The notes below the pieces were generated by a model that did no database searches, was not told where the DNA came from, and saw only the letters and a program-made list of their open reading frames with translations. Below are positions 1 to 6,479 of a DNA stretch of 7,031 bases, piece after piece (within the stretch, counting starts at the first letter, position 1; each line of letters begins with the position of its first letter). The translations under genes were made by a program, and so were the position numbers. The stretch comes from an uncultured Bacteroidales bacterium (GTDB lineage: Bacteria > Bacteroidota > Bacteroidia > Bacteroidales > UBA932): contig CAMHFA010000054.1 in assembly GCA_946184255.1 (NCBI GenBank), positions 1 to 7,031 on the forward strand, given 5' to 3'.

Positions 1-333
1 CGTGTCTCAGTTCCATTGTGGGGGACCTTCCTCTCAGAACCCCTACCCATCGTCGCCTCGGTGGGCCGTTACCCCGCCGACTAGCTAATGGGACGCGAGC
101 CAATCCGTGACCACCGGAATTTTTAATGAAGAACCATGCGATCCTCCATCGTATGGGGGGTTAGGCGACGTTTCCATCGGTTATCCCCCGGTCACGGGCA
201 TGTCGCTCACGCGTTACGCACCCTTGCGCCGGTCGCCGCCAGATGTATTGCTACACCCGCGCTGCCCCTCGACTTGCATGTGTTAAGCCTGCCGCTAGCG
301 TTCATCCTGAGCCAGGATCAAACTCTTCTTTGT
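1..333 (-). rRNA. rrs: 16S ribosomal RNA, 5' portion (cut by the left edge)
   Basis: This is the first ~333 nt of small-subunit rRNA, read on the minus strand; the gene continues past position 1. The reverse complement contains the perfect universal 27F site AGAGTTTGATCCTGGCTCAG (plus positions 307-326). By alignment to E. coli numbering the mature 5' end is near 333, and the window edge falls near E. coli position 331, in the conserved CTGAGACACG. Domain I landmarks are present, including GCAAGTCGAG after the first hypervariable region, CCATTAGCTAGT and GGCGACGATGGGTAGGGG. The stretches GATGAACGCTAGCGGCAGGC and GGTTCTGAGAGGAAGGTCCC match my recollection of Bacteroidales 16S and are the best taxonomic clue here. 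Variable regions V1 and V2 are complete, so genus placement by database search is possible. Genes for 23S, 5S and spacer tRNAs would lie further left. Confidence 0.98.
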
Positions 334-488
334 ATATACACTTATTATATTACTAAGTCTAATCCCGACATCTTCAAAAGAAATTAACGCTCTCGAATTC
401 TCGTTACAATTTCTCGGTACTTGCTTGTACTTACTTCAGTCTTGTCAATGATCGTGTCAAAAAATCCCATTCGACAAGCGAACGGGAT
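334..488 (-). other. 16S rRNA 5' leader (transcribed, removed during processing)
   Basis: This stretch of about 155 nt lies between the predicted rRNA start point and the mature 16S 5' end. It is AT-rich and has no credible reading frame. It begins with a hairpin and boxA-like element, listed separately. Further in, plus positions 417-436 hold an imperfect 10-bp tandem repeat, GTACTTGCTT then GTACTTACTT. A second weak boxA-like string, TTTCTTTTGAAGA on the minus strand, lies near 371-383. The 3' end of the leader probably pairs with sequence beyond the 16S gene to form an RNase III processing stalk, but that partner is outside the window. The leader is known only from its position between promoter and 16S. 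Confidence 0.8.
455..487 (-). promoter_or_regulatory. Hairpin plus boxA-like element at the start of the rRNA leader
   Basis: On the minus strand UCCCGUUCG (487-479) pairs with CGAAUGGGA (473-465), giving a 9-bp stem with one G-U pair and a 5-nt loop. It is followed at once by TTTTTTGACA (464-455). Two readings compete. As a stem followed by six U it looks like an intrinsic terminator, which could end transcripts from the upstream glycosyltransferase gene. As hairpin then boxA it follows the boxB-boxA order of rRNA antitermination sites: TTTTTTGACA matches 7 of 10 bases of E. coli CTCTTTAACA, the motif bound by NusB and ribosomal protein S10. I prefer the second reading because an unregulated terminator ~30 nt into an rRNA transcript would be harmful. 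The structure itself is clear; the function is inferred. Confidence 0.6.
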
Positions 489-490
489 TG

Positions 491-521
491 CAAAGGTAAG
501 TAGATTTTTTAAAACAGCAAA
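491..521 (-). promoter_or_regulatory. rRNA operon promoter (Bacteroidota -33/-7 type)
   Basis: The minus strand has TTTG (plus 521-518), a 19-nt spacer, then TACCTTTG (498-491). This is a full match to the Bacteroidota promoter pattern TTTG, about 19 nt, TAnnTTTG recognised by the primary sigma factor of that phylum. The start point should fall around 486-488, about 153 nt before mature 16S. The -33 element lies only 17 nt past the stop codon of the upstream glycosyltransferase. No other full match was seen between here and the 16S gene, so this is the best candidate for the rRNA promoter. Confidence 0.82.
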
Positions 522-552
522 CTTTTTACAGAAAATTTTTAAGATTTTTTCT
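522..552 (-). promoter_or_regulatory. A/T-tract region upstream of the rRNA promoter (UP-element-like)
   Basis: Directly upstream of the -33 element, the minus strand carries phased A and T runs, including AAAAATTTT and GTAAAAAG. They overlap the last codons of the glycosyltransferase gene, which encode a Lys-rich tail. Such tracts upstream of rRNA promoters often bind the C-terminal domain of the RNA polymerase alpha subunit. The role is inferred from position and composition only; AT-rich DNA is also normal for a gap in this genome. Confidence 0.4.
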
Positions 553-1966
553 GTTTCTTTTCATTCAACGATATTCTTGCCTGAAGCTCCCAGGTACGTA
601 ACCTATCCTTATACAGATTGTTGGCATTGACTTTTTCAATGTCAAGGGAAGCATCGGAATTGTCATCCCAACGGCGACAATTATACACAACATCGTAGAT
701 TCTGCCTATTTGGTACTCCCTGGAGACCCTAAGACCGACAGCATAATCCTCACCATACTTGGTAACCGGGAAATTGATCGTACGCAGAACGGGGACATAA
801 AAAGCGCGTGGAGCACCAAGTCCGTTGATACGGAGAGCATTGTTGCGGCCGTTCTCAGGGGTCCACTCCCTATGGTCTATGATTCCAGGAGGGAGAGTCT
901 CGAGATTGAAATCTGTCATCCGGTACGTCCCGACAACCATGGCGCACTTTTGTTCATGGAATGCATCCACGAACTTCTGAACAGTGCTCTCGTCAAAATA
1001 GACGTCATCTGAATCCAACTGGATGGCAAACCTGCCACATTTCGGATGATGGAGCGCCGCATTCCAGTTGCCACCTATAGCATGGTAAGACTTGTCCTGG
1101 GCAATGTAAACAAGCTTTGGATCCCCAAGAAAACTCTTGATCACTTCAACCGTCCCGTCAGTGGAATTGTCATCCACCACTATGACATTGTATCTGAAAC
1201 CGGTCTTCTGGCCAAGCGCTGAGGCCAGGGCATCTCCGATTGTACGGACCCTGTTCTTGCATGGTATAATGACGGAAGCCTCGAACTCAAAACCTTCGTC
1301 ATCAAAGGCAACGTCCTTGAACACCGGTTCAAGATACCCCCCTATATCCTTCAAATGACGGGTACAGGCTTTTTCCATCTCGATCTGAACTGCCCTGTTT
1401 CGAGGATCGACATAATCGAACAACTTCTCCCCTGACTTGCGGGTATCAGTCTCTATCTCATAATATAGGTATTCATTAATATGCACCAATGTACCCTTCT
1501 GTGACACTTTTAGCCTGAGGTCATACAATCCGGCATACTCATAGTCCACATCCATCCTGGCCACCGCTTCCTTCAACGAAGAAGTACGGAATATCATCAC
1601 CGAGCCGAAATCGAAATCATCCCGGAGAGAACCCGGCTGACAGTCTATCACAGGAGCGAAAGTCCGAACCCCATCCATCTCCTTGAAATGGTCCGAATAG
1701 ACCATGGCAGCTGAAGTGTCTTCAGCCACTGAAAGGAATCGTTCGAGGGAGAATCCCCCGAAACTCAGCTTAGTGGTCTTGGTGTAAATCATCGTAAACG
1801 GGGCGGATGACAATTCAGAGATTCTCCTGACAGATGCCGTTCCCTTGAAAGTACGGGCATCAAGCAATTCAATCCGGGATACTTCTTTCTGTGATTTCAG
1901 TTCTGAAACGGTAGAGGCGACTTGGATGTCGTCCACATATGGGATGAAGCAGTCTATCCTATTCAT
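539..1966 (-). CDS. Two-domain family 2 glycosyltransferase with a degenerate N-terminal domain
   Basis: A 475-residue protein that should transfer a sugar from a nucleotide-sugar donor at the cytoplasmic side; donor and acceptor cannot be read from the sequence. The C-terminal part (about 229-440) is a complete GT-A fold, family GT2: SVIIPCKNR at 231-239, [12 protein letters not shown] at 261-272, the metal-binding DSDD at 318-321, and a candidate catalytic-base ED at 406-407 in KYGEDY. The N-terminal part (about 1-215) appears to be a diverged copy: [11 protein letters not shown] at 59-69 aligns with [10 protein letters not shown] but lacks the DxD acids, and RLKVSQKG at 151-158 aligns with GLRVSREY at 411-418. 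There is no signal peptide or membrane segment, and the tail is Lys-rich (EKKQKKS). The ATG at 1966 is chosen because a TAnnTTTG element lies ~26 nt upstream; no Shine-Dalgarno is visible. It is transcribed alone, toward the rRNA operon. Family certain, substrate unknown. Confidence 0.9.
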   Translation of the reverse strand: MNRIDCFIPYVDDIQVASTVSELKSQKEVSRIELLDARTFKGTASVRRISELSSAPFTMIYTKTTKLSFGGFSLERFLSVAEDTSAAMVYSDHFKEMDGVRTFAPVIDCQPGSLRDDFDFGSVMIFRTSSLKEAVARMDVDYEYAGLYDLRLKVSQKGTLVHINEYLYYEIETDTRKSGEKLFDYVDPRNRAVQIEMEKACTRHLKDIGGYLEPVFKDVAFDDEGFEFEASVIIPCKNRVRTIGDALASALGQKTGFRYNVIVVDDNSTDGTVEVIKSFLGDPKLVYIAQDKSYHAIGGNWNAALHHPKCGRFAIQLDSDDVYFDESTVQKFVDAFHEQKCAMVVGTYRMTDFNLETLPPGIIDHREWTPENGRNNALRINGLGAPRAFYVPVLRTINFPVTKYGEDYAVGLRVSREYQIGRIYDVVYNCRRWDDNSDASLDIEKVNANNLYKDRLRTWELQARISLNEKKQKKS

Positions 1967-1991
1967 TGATTCGTGTAACTGGTCTTAAGAA

Positions 1992-1999
1992 CAAAAATA
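1992..1999 (-). promoter_or_regulatory. Candidate -7 element for the glycosyltransferase gene
   Basis: The minus strand reads TATTTTTG, a match to TAnnTTTG, giving a predicted start near 1988 and a leader of about 20-25 nt before the ATG at 1966. No TTTG -33 element is present at 17-21 nt spacing, so the promoter would be weak or need an activator. It lies 13 bp from the divergent -7 element of the dpm-pyrC unit. Confidence 0.45.
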
Positions 2000-2012
2000 C
2001 GAAATAAATCAA

Positions 2013-2020
2013 TATATTTG
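2013..2020 (+). promoter_or_regulatory. Candidate -7 element for the dpm-pyrC operon
   Basis: TATATTTG matches the Bacteroidota -7 consensus TAnnTTTG. The predicted start near 2024 leaves a leader of about 40 nt before the ATG at 2065. No proper -33 TTTG lies upstream at the usual distance. The leader holds a small CCGG-aag-CCGG hairpin (2037-2047) and an A-rich stretch before the start codon, in keeping with Bacteroidota translation start regions that lack Shine-Dalgarno sequences. Confidence 0.45.
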
Positions 2021-2064
2021 TAGAATGGACATCTAACCGGAAGCCGGAAAATGATGAAAACAAG

Positions 2065-2799
2065 ATGAAAGATATGGACAGCAAAGTCGTAATTATCCCT
2101 ACCTACAACGAAAAGGAAAACATCGAGGCGATAATCAGGAAGGTGTTCTCGCTTGAGGGCGGGTATCACATACTGGTCATTGACGATGGTTCCCCGGACG
2201 GAACGGCATCTATTGTCAAGAAACTCCGCGAAGAATTCCCCAATCGGCTCTTCATCATCGAAAGGAACGGAAAACAGGGACTGGGAACAGCTTACCTGAC
2301 CGGCTTCAAGTGGTCTCTAGACCATGACTATGACTACACCTTTGAAATGGATGCTGATTTCTCCCACAATCCCGATGATCTGCCAAGACTCTTTGATGCC
2401 TGCAGGGACTGCGGAGGAGTGGCTATAGGTTCACGCTACTGCGATGGGATCAGCGTCGTCAACTGGCCGCTTGGAAGGATATTGATGTCCTACTTCGCTT
2501 CCAAGTATGTTCGCAGGGTGCTCAGGATGAAAGTCCATGACTGCACTGCCGGCTTCAAGTGCTACAGCCGTGAAGCATTGAGCACCATCGACCTGGACGA
2601 CGTGAGGATGAAAGGTTACGGATTCCAGATTGAGATGAAATACACAGCCTGGAGACTCGGCTTCAAGATCGTGGAAGTTCCTATCATCTTCGTCAACCGC
2701 AAACTCGGAACTTCCAAGATGAGCAGCGGAATCTTCGGAGAAGCCTTTTGGGGCGTTATAAAGCTTAGGTTCAGAAAGTTCCACCGCAGGGCACAATGA
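2065..2799 (+). CDS. Polyprenol-phosphate mannosyltransferase, Dpm1-like (GT2)
   Basis: Likely transfers mannose, or another hexose, from a nucleotide sugar to a polyprenyl phosphate at the inner face of the cytoplasmic membrane, supplying a lipid-linked donor for glycosylation outside the cytosol. The 244 residues carry the Dpm1 motifs in order: VIIPTYNEKENI at 9-20, VIDDGSPDGT at 38-47, GLGTAY at 72-77, the metal-binding DAD at 96-98 in EMDADFSHNPDDLP, GSRY at 122-125, TAGFKCYSREAL at 161-172, and RKLGTSKMS at 212-220, which resembles the acceptor-loop motif of the family. No transmembrane segment follows, so it is the soluble single-domain type; the basic end (KLRFRKFHRRAQ) may touch the membrane. 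Length fits bacterial Dpm1 homologues. The start could instead be the ATG at 2074, giving MDSKVVIIPTYNE, closer to many relatives. It overlaps pyrC by 4 nt. The sugar specificity is inferred from family only; other polyprenyl-phosphate glycosyltransferases look similar. Confidence 0.9.
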   Translation: MKDMDSKVVIIPTYNEKENIEAIIRKVFSLEGGYHILVIDDGSPDGTASIVKKLREEFPNRLFIIERNGKQGLGTAYLTGFKWSLDHDYDYTFEMDADFSHNPDDLPRLFDACRDCGGVAIGSRYCDGISVVNWPLGRILMSYFASKYVRRVLRMKVHDCTAGFKCYSREALSTIDLDDVRMKGYGFQIEMKYTAWRLGFKIVEVPIIFVNRKLGTSKMSSGIFGEAFWGVIKLRFRKFHRRAQ

Positions 2800-4166
2800 C
2801 AGACCGCTTGATCCTCAGGAATGCGACAATGGTCACGGGTAATTCGTCGGCCATTGGGGATCTCGGTATCGAAGGTGGACGCATCTCAGGAGTCTGGCCA
2901 GGGGGAAAGCATAAGAAATGGCCCGCTGCAGACGAAGTCGACCTGCAAGGGAAAATACTGATGGCCGGAGGAATCGACACCCACGTCCATTTCAGGGAAC
3001 CGGGAATGACCCGGAAAGCTGACATCGCTTCCGAGTCCGCCGCAGCCCTACTTGGGGGCATCACCTCCTTCGTGGACATGCCCAACACCAATCCCCCCAC
3101 AGTGAACCTATCCACCCTCGAAGATAAGTTACAACGCGCATCCGGTTCTTCATTAGCCAATTACGGATTCCACATCGGAGCTACGAACGACAACATAGAG
3201 CAGATCCAGAGATATATCTCCCTCGGTCTGGGGACCAGGTTTGCGGGCATAAAGGTATTCATGGGTTCATCCACCGGAAACATGCTGGTAGATAGGGACA
3301 GCGCACTGGAAAAAGTCTTTGGAATACATGGAAAGCCGATCCTGGTCCACAGCGAAGACGAAGGTATCATAAAGAAAAACCTCCTGGAAGCCAGTGAAAA
3401 GTATGGGGAAAGCATCCCGTTCCCGATGCATCCACAGATCAGGAGCAGGGAGGCCTGCATCAAATCCACCAGGAAGGCACTAGACCTTGCAATCAAGTAC
3501 GGCACACGTCTTCACGTTCTCCATGTATCTACTTCCGAGGAGGTGGAAATGCTTCGGGAAGCGAAGAGAATCAACCCATTCATAACTGCTGAGACTTCCG
3601 TAAACTATTTATGGTTCAGTGATGAAGATTATGCCCGGATGGGAGGAATGCTAAAGAGCAATCCGGCCGTAAAATCAGCAGAAGACAGGAGTGCTCTGAT
3701 AGAAGCCCTATCTGACGGCACCATCGACACTATTGGTTCTGACCATGCCCCACATCTTCCAGAAGAAAAGGGCAGACCTTACCTCACCTGCCCCTCCGGA
3801 CTGCCTTCAGTACAACAGTCCCTGCCGATGGCTGTCCACATTGCCATGTCACAGGGCATCCCGCTTACAAGGATCGCTTCTGCTTTTTCAGAAAAACCCG
3901 CATCGATTTTCGGCATTGAGAGTCGTGGCTTCCTGAAAAAGGGATGTTTCGCTGACCTGGTCGTTATCGACCCCGCAGGAGGACAGCCTTTCGGAACCCC
4001 CGCATACAAATGCGGCTGGACACCTTACGAAGGAGTCAAACCGTGCTGCAGGGTAGAAATGGTCTGGATCAATGGAATCAGGGTCGTGAAAGATGGTACG
4101 ATGTGTCCAGAGACCGCACAATCGAATCCCAGGCAGTTACGTTTTCTTCCCACATTATCCTCTTAG
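2796..4166 (+). CDS. pyrC: Dihydroorotase (amidohydrolase superfamily)
   Basis: Catalyses reversible ring closure of N-carbamoyl-L-aspartate to L-dihydroorotate, the third step of de novo pyrimidine synthesis, in the cytosol. The 456 residues have the amidohydrolase layout: a small N-terminal beta domain (1-55), a TIM barrel, and a C-terminal return to the beta domain (FADLVVIDP at 385-393). Metal ligands are visible: H63 and H65 in DTHVHFREPG, K153 in GIKVFMG (candidate carboxylated lysine), H185 in LVHSEDE, H243 in HVLHVST, and D316 in GSDHAPH. Substrate residues R67 and N99 (MPNTNP) are kept. CGWTPYEG at 406-413 is typical of dihydroorotases and argues against allantoinase or hydantoinase. 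Length fits the long class of bacterial dihydroorotases (420-450 residues), not the ~350-residue E. coli type. The ATG overlaps the stop of the upstream mannosyltransferase (ATGA), which implies translational coupling. No other pyrimidine genes are nearby. Confidence 0.93.
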   Translation: MTDRLILRNATMVTGNSSAIGDLGIEGGRISGVWPGGKHKKWPAADEVDLQGKILMAGGIDTHVHFREPGMTRKADIASESAAALLGGITSFVDMPNTNPPTVNLSTLEDKLQRASGSSLANYGFHIGATNDNIEQIQRYISLGLGTRFAGIKVFMGSSTGNMLVDRDSALEKVFGIHGKPILVHSEDEGIIKKNLLEASEKYGESIPFPMHPQIRSREACIKSTRKALDLAIKYGTRLHVLHVSTSEEVEMLREAKRINPFITAETSVNYLWFSDEDYARMGGMLKSNPAVKSAEDRSALIEALSDGTIDTIGSDHAPHLPEEKGRPYLTCPSGLPSVQQSLPMAVHIAMSQGIPLTRIASAFSEKPASIFGIESRGFLKKGCFADLVVIDPAGGQPFGTPAYKCGWTPYEGVKPCCRVEMVWINGIRVVKDGTMCPETAQSNPRQLRFLPTLSS

Positions 4167-4177
4167 GATAGTATCCT
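4156..4177 (+). repeat. Overlapping inverted repeats across the pyrC stop codon
   Basis: TATCCT (4156-4161), AGGATA (4165-4170) and TATCCT (4172-4177) lie in a row. The middle copy can pair with the left one (6 bp, 3-nt loop) or with the right one (shorter effective stem), so two small, mutually exclusive hairpins are possible. The pyrC TAG stop (4164-4166) sits inside. There is no U-run after it. It could help end translation or protect the mRNA end, or be chance. Confidence 0.5.
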
Positions 4178-4192
4178 CAACTATATAATAAC

Positions 4193-4228
4193 AGCAAAGG
4201 CGGAGAACATATAGATCACCGCCTTGCT
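4193..4228. terminator. Candidate terminator hairpin between convergent pyrC and tex
   Basis: AGCAAAGGCGG (4193-4203) pairs with CCGCCTTGCT (4219-4228), making a 10-bp stem with one bulged A and a 15-nt loop; it is the only GC-rich patch in an AT-rich gap. Lying between the ends of two converging genes, it is well placed to stop transcription from both sides. The minus-strand side is followed by GTTATTATATAG, which is partly U-rich; the plus-strand side has only ATTACAAAAG. The lack of a clean U-run keeps confidence moderate. The rest of the gap (4229-4358) has no gene. Confidence 0.5.
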
Positions 4229-4331
4229 ATTACAAAAGCTCTTGGAGCTGGTAATGTTGGTTATAAGTTATCTTTCAGTTTCACAAATATAAGCATAATA
4301 ATCCAACAAATAATAACAAAACCAAGATTAA

Positions 4332-4353
4332 TTTTTATGATTATCCATAAAAA
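4332..4353. terminator. AT-rich hairpin just after the tex stop codon (possible terminator)
   Basis: TTTTTATG (4332-4339) and CATAAAAA (4346-4353) form an 8-bp stem around a 6-nt loop, beginning 5 nt past the tex stop codon. On either strand the 3' arm is A-rich, so this is not a standard terminator. An AT-rich palindrome of this size can occur by chance here. It may work with the hairpin at 4193-4228. Confidence 0.3.
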
Positions 4354-4358
4354 ATGTT

Positions 4359-6476
4359 TTAAAAAATCAGTCTGAGTGAGATTCGTTTCCTATCTAGATC
4401 GACCGAAATGACACTTACTTTGATCCTTTGATGAAGTTTTAATCTTACCCCCTTCATCTGCGAGACATGGACAAGTCCGTTTTCATGGATTCCTATGTCC
4501 ACAAAAGCCCCGAAGGCTGTCACATTGGTTACAATTCCTGGTAGTTCCATGCCTGGTTTCAGGTCATCGATCTCACGGACGTCTTCCGCAAAACTGAAAT
4601 CCTGTGCCTGCTGCCTCGGATCCCTTCCAGGTTTTGACAACTCCTTGAGTATGTCATTGATGGTAGGAAGGCCGAAATCGCCTTCTACGTATCTGGAGGC
4701 ATCAATTGTCTTGATAAGCTTATCATTCCCAACAAGTTCCCGCGTGGACACACCGAGATCTGAAGCCATCCTGTCCACTATGTGATAGCACTCCGGATGA
4801 ACGGCGGAATTGTCGAGAGGATTCTCAGCGCCATGGATCCTGAGGAAACCAGCGCACTGTTCAAATGCCTTGGGTCCCAGCTTCGGAACCTTCCTGAGTT
4901 GGTCGCGTGAGGTGAAAGAGCCTGATTCCGTGCGGAACGAGATTATGTTCGAAGCCAGGGCAGGCCCTATTCCAGAGACATAACTGAGAAGATATGAACT
5001 TGCGGTGTTAAGGTTTACCCCTACGCTGTTCACACAGAAGGCCACGGTGTTGTCCAGTTTCTCCCTGAGAAGATTCTGGTCCACATCATGCTGATACTGT
5101 CCCACTCCCAATGACTTGGGATCGATCTTGACCAGTTCGGCTAGCGGGTCCATAAGCCGTCGTCCAATGGAAACCGCTCCCCTCACGGTCACATCCTCGT
5201 CAGGAAACTCCTTACGGGCAACCTCTGAAGCGGAATAGATGGAAGCCCCGTCCTCGCTGACAGTATAGACCTTGACACTATCCGGAATGCCGACCCTTTT
5301 TATGAAATCTTCGGTTTCCCTTGATGCCGTACCGTTCCCTATGGCAATAACCTCTATTCCATATTTCTCGATCATGTCGGAAACCGCCATTATCGACTTT
5401 ACCTTCTCGCTCTGGGGAGGATGGGGAAAGATGATCTCATGATGAAGGAGGTTGCCCTGGGCATCCAGACAGACTATCTTGCATCCGTTCCTGAATCCCG
5501 GATCTATGGCCATCGTCCTCTTCTGCCCTACCGGAGGGGACAGGAGCAACTGAGTAAGGTTATCACCAAATACTGCTATGGACTCCAGATCAGCTTTTTC
5601 CTTTGCCTCCTTAATCACCTCATTGGTAATGGACGGCTCAAGGAGACGCTTGAATGAGTCATCCACAGCCATCCGGACCTGTTCTGCTAGTTTACCTCCC
5701 GGGTAGCGCCTTTCCTGGCAGAAATCGTAGTAAATCTTGTTACCACATCTCTCCGCATCTGTATCAAGGTCAACGGAAAGAAAACCCTCTTTCTCCGCCC
5801 TGAGGATTGCGAGCAAGTTATGGGAAGGGATGCGCTGGAGCGGCATGGAGAAATTGAAATAAGCCCTGTATTTTGAAGACTCAGGATTCTCTGAAGCGGC
5901 ACGTGTAGCCTTGGACTGAATCCTTCTTGCCCTGAATATCTTCCTGAGCGAATCCCTCGTCGTTGCAGACTCGGAAAACCTTTCTGCAAGGATGTCCCTA
6001 GCCCCTGCCAGAGCATCCTCAACCGTCTGGACCTTTTCACCGACATACTTCCTTGCCTCAGCCTCTGGATCATTCACCTTTACATTCCACATCAAATCGG
6101 CGAGAGGTTCGAGGCCATTCTCCTTGGCGACGGTCGCCCTGGTCCGGCGCTTTGGACGATAAGGAAGATAAAGGTCCTCAAGCTCTCCAGCAACCAGACA
6201 GCCTTCGATCCTGGCCCTAAGTTCAGGCGTAAGCTTCCCCTGCTCTTCAATGGTGGAAAGGATCCCGGCTTTCCGTTTCTCCATCTCGGCGAATACATCC
6301 GCCCAGTGCTTCACCTCCGCCACCTGTGAATCATCAAGTCCGCCGGTCTTCTCCTTGCGGTAGCGGCTGATGAACGGGATTGTACTCCCTTCCTCAAACA
6401 GCCTGACACAGTTTTCAACCTGCCAGTCCTTGACACCAAGTTTACCGGCTATCCAGTCTATGTAAATCTTTTTCAT
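4359..6476 (-). CDS. tex: Tex/YhgF family RNA-binding S1-domain protein
   Basis: Tex is a conserved cytosolic nucleic-acid-binding protein related to eukaryotic Spt6; its homologues affect transcription and toxin-gene expression, but the exact job in Bacteroidota is not settled. The 705 residues show the full Tex layout: a helical N-terminal region (about 1-310) with TIPFISRYRKEKTGGLD at 32-48 and EDLYLPYRPKRRTRA at 100-114; a YqgF/RNase H-like domain (about 320-440) with AIDPGFRNG at 323-331, AIGNGTASRETE at 378-389 and SEDGASIYSAS at 407-417; two helix-hairpin-helix motifs (SGIGPALASNI at 501-511, KLGPKAFEQCAGFLRI at 532-547); and a C-terminal S1 domain (about 640-702) with FGAFVDIGIHENGLVHVSQM. 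It stops right after the S1 fold (KRISLRLIF), so it lacks the tail of the ~770-residue proteobacterial proteins; this is a full-length gene, not a truncation. The start follows the clc stop by 3 nt, which implies co-transcription. Confidence 0.96.
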   Translation of the reverse strand: MKKIYIDWIAGKLGVKDWQVENCVRLFEEGSTIPFISRYRKEKTGGLDDSQVAEVKHWADVFAEMEKRKAGILSTIEEQGKLTPELRARIEGCLVAGELEDLYLPYRPKRRTRATVAKENGLEPLADLMWNVKVNDPEAEARKYVGEKVQTVEDALAGARDILAERFSESATTRDSLRKIFRARRIQSKATRAASENPESSKYRAYFNFSMPLQRIPSHNLLAILRAEKEGFLSVDLDTDAERCGNKIYYDFCQERRYPGGKLAEQVRMAVDDSFKRLLEPSITNEVIKEAKEKADLESIAVFGDNLTQLLLSPPVGQKRTMAIDPGFRNGCKIVCLDAQGNLLHHEIIFPHPPQSEKVKSIMAVSDMIEKYGIEVIAIGNGTASRETEDFIKRVGIPDSVKVYTVSEDGASIYSASEVARKEFPDEDVTVRGAVSIGRRLMDPLAELVKIDPKSLGVGQYQHDVDQNLLREKLDNTVAFCVNSVGVNLNTASSYLLSYVSGIGPALASNIISFRTESGSFTSRDQLRKVPKLGPKAFEQCAGFLRIHGAENPLDNSAVHPECYHIVDRMASDLGVSTRELVGNDKLIKTIDASRYVEGDFGLPTINDILKELSKPGRDPRQQAQDFSFAEDVREIDDLKPGMELPGIVTNVTAFGAFVDIGIHENGLVHVSQMKGVRLKLHQRIKVSVISVDLDRKRISLRLIF

Positions 6477-6479
6477 GGC

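Noticed and set aside
136..387. Plus-strand open frame of 83 codons starting in the left-edge region
   Set aside because: Most of it lies antisense within 16S rRNA, and the rest is in the rRNA leader; no protein-like features.
417..436. 10-bp imperfect tandem repeat in the rRNA leader as a repeat element or operator
   Set aside because: Only two short copies with a mismatch; too little to support a separate function.
421..630. Plus-strand open frame of 69 codons
   Set aside because: It covers the rRNA promoter and leader and the antisense of the glycosyltransferase 3' end; composition reflects A/T tracts and not a protein.
2431..2796. Minus-strand open frame of 121 codons within the dpm gene
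   Set aside because: Antisense shadow of a well-supported gene, with no recognisable motif.
2771..3160. Minus-strand open frame of 129 codons within pyrC
   Set aside because: Antisense shadow; the plus frame carries the dihydroorotase metal-binding motifs.
4229..4358. Possible small gene in the convergent gap
   Set aside because: The only ATG frame of note (from 4254) is about 12 codons long with no supporting signals.
5687..6073. Minus-strand open frame of 128 codons within tex
   Set aside because: Alternate frame of tex; Arg/Ser-rich low-information product, while the tex frame carries family motifs throughout.
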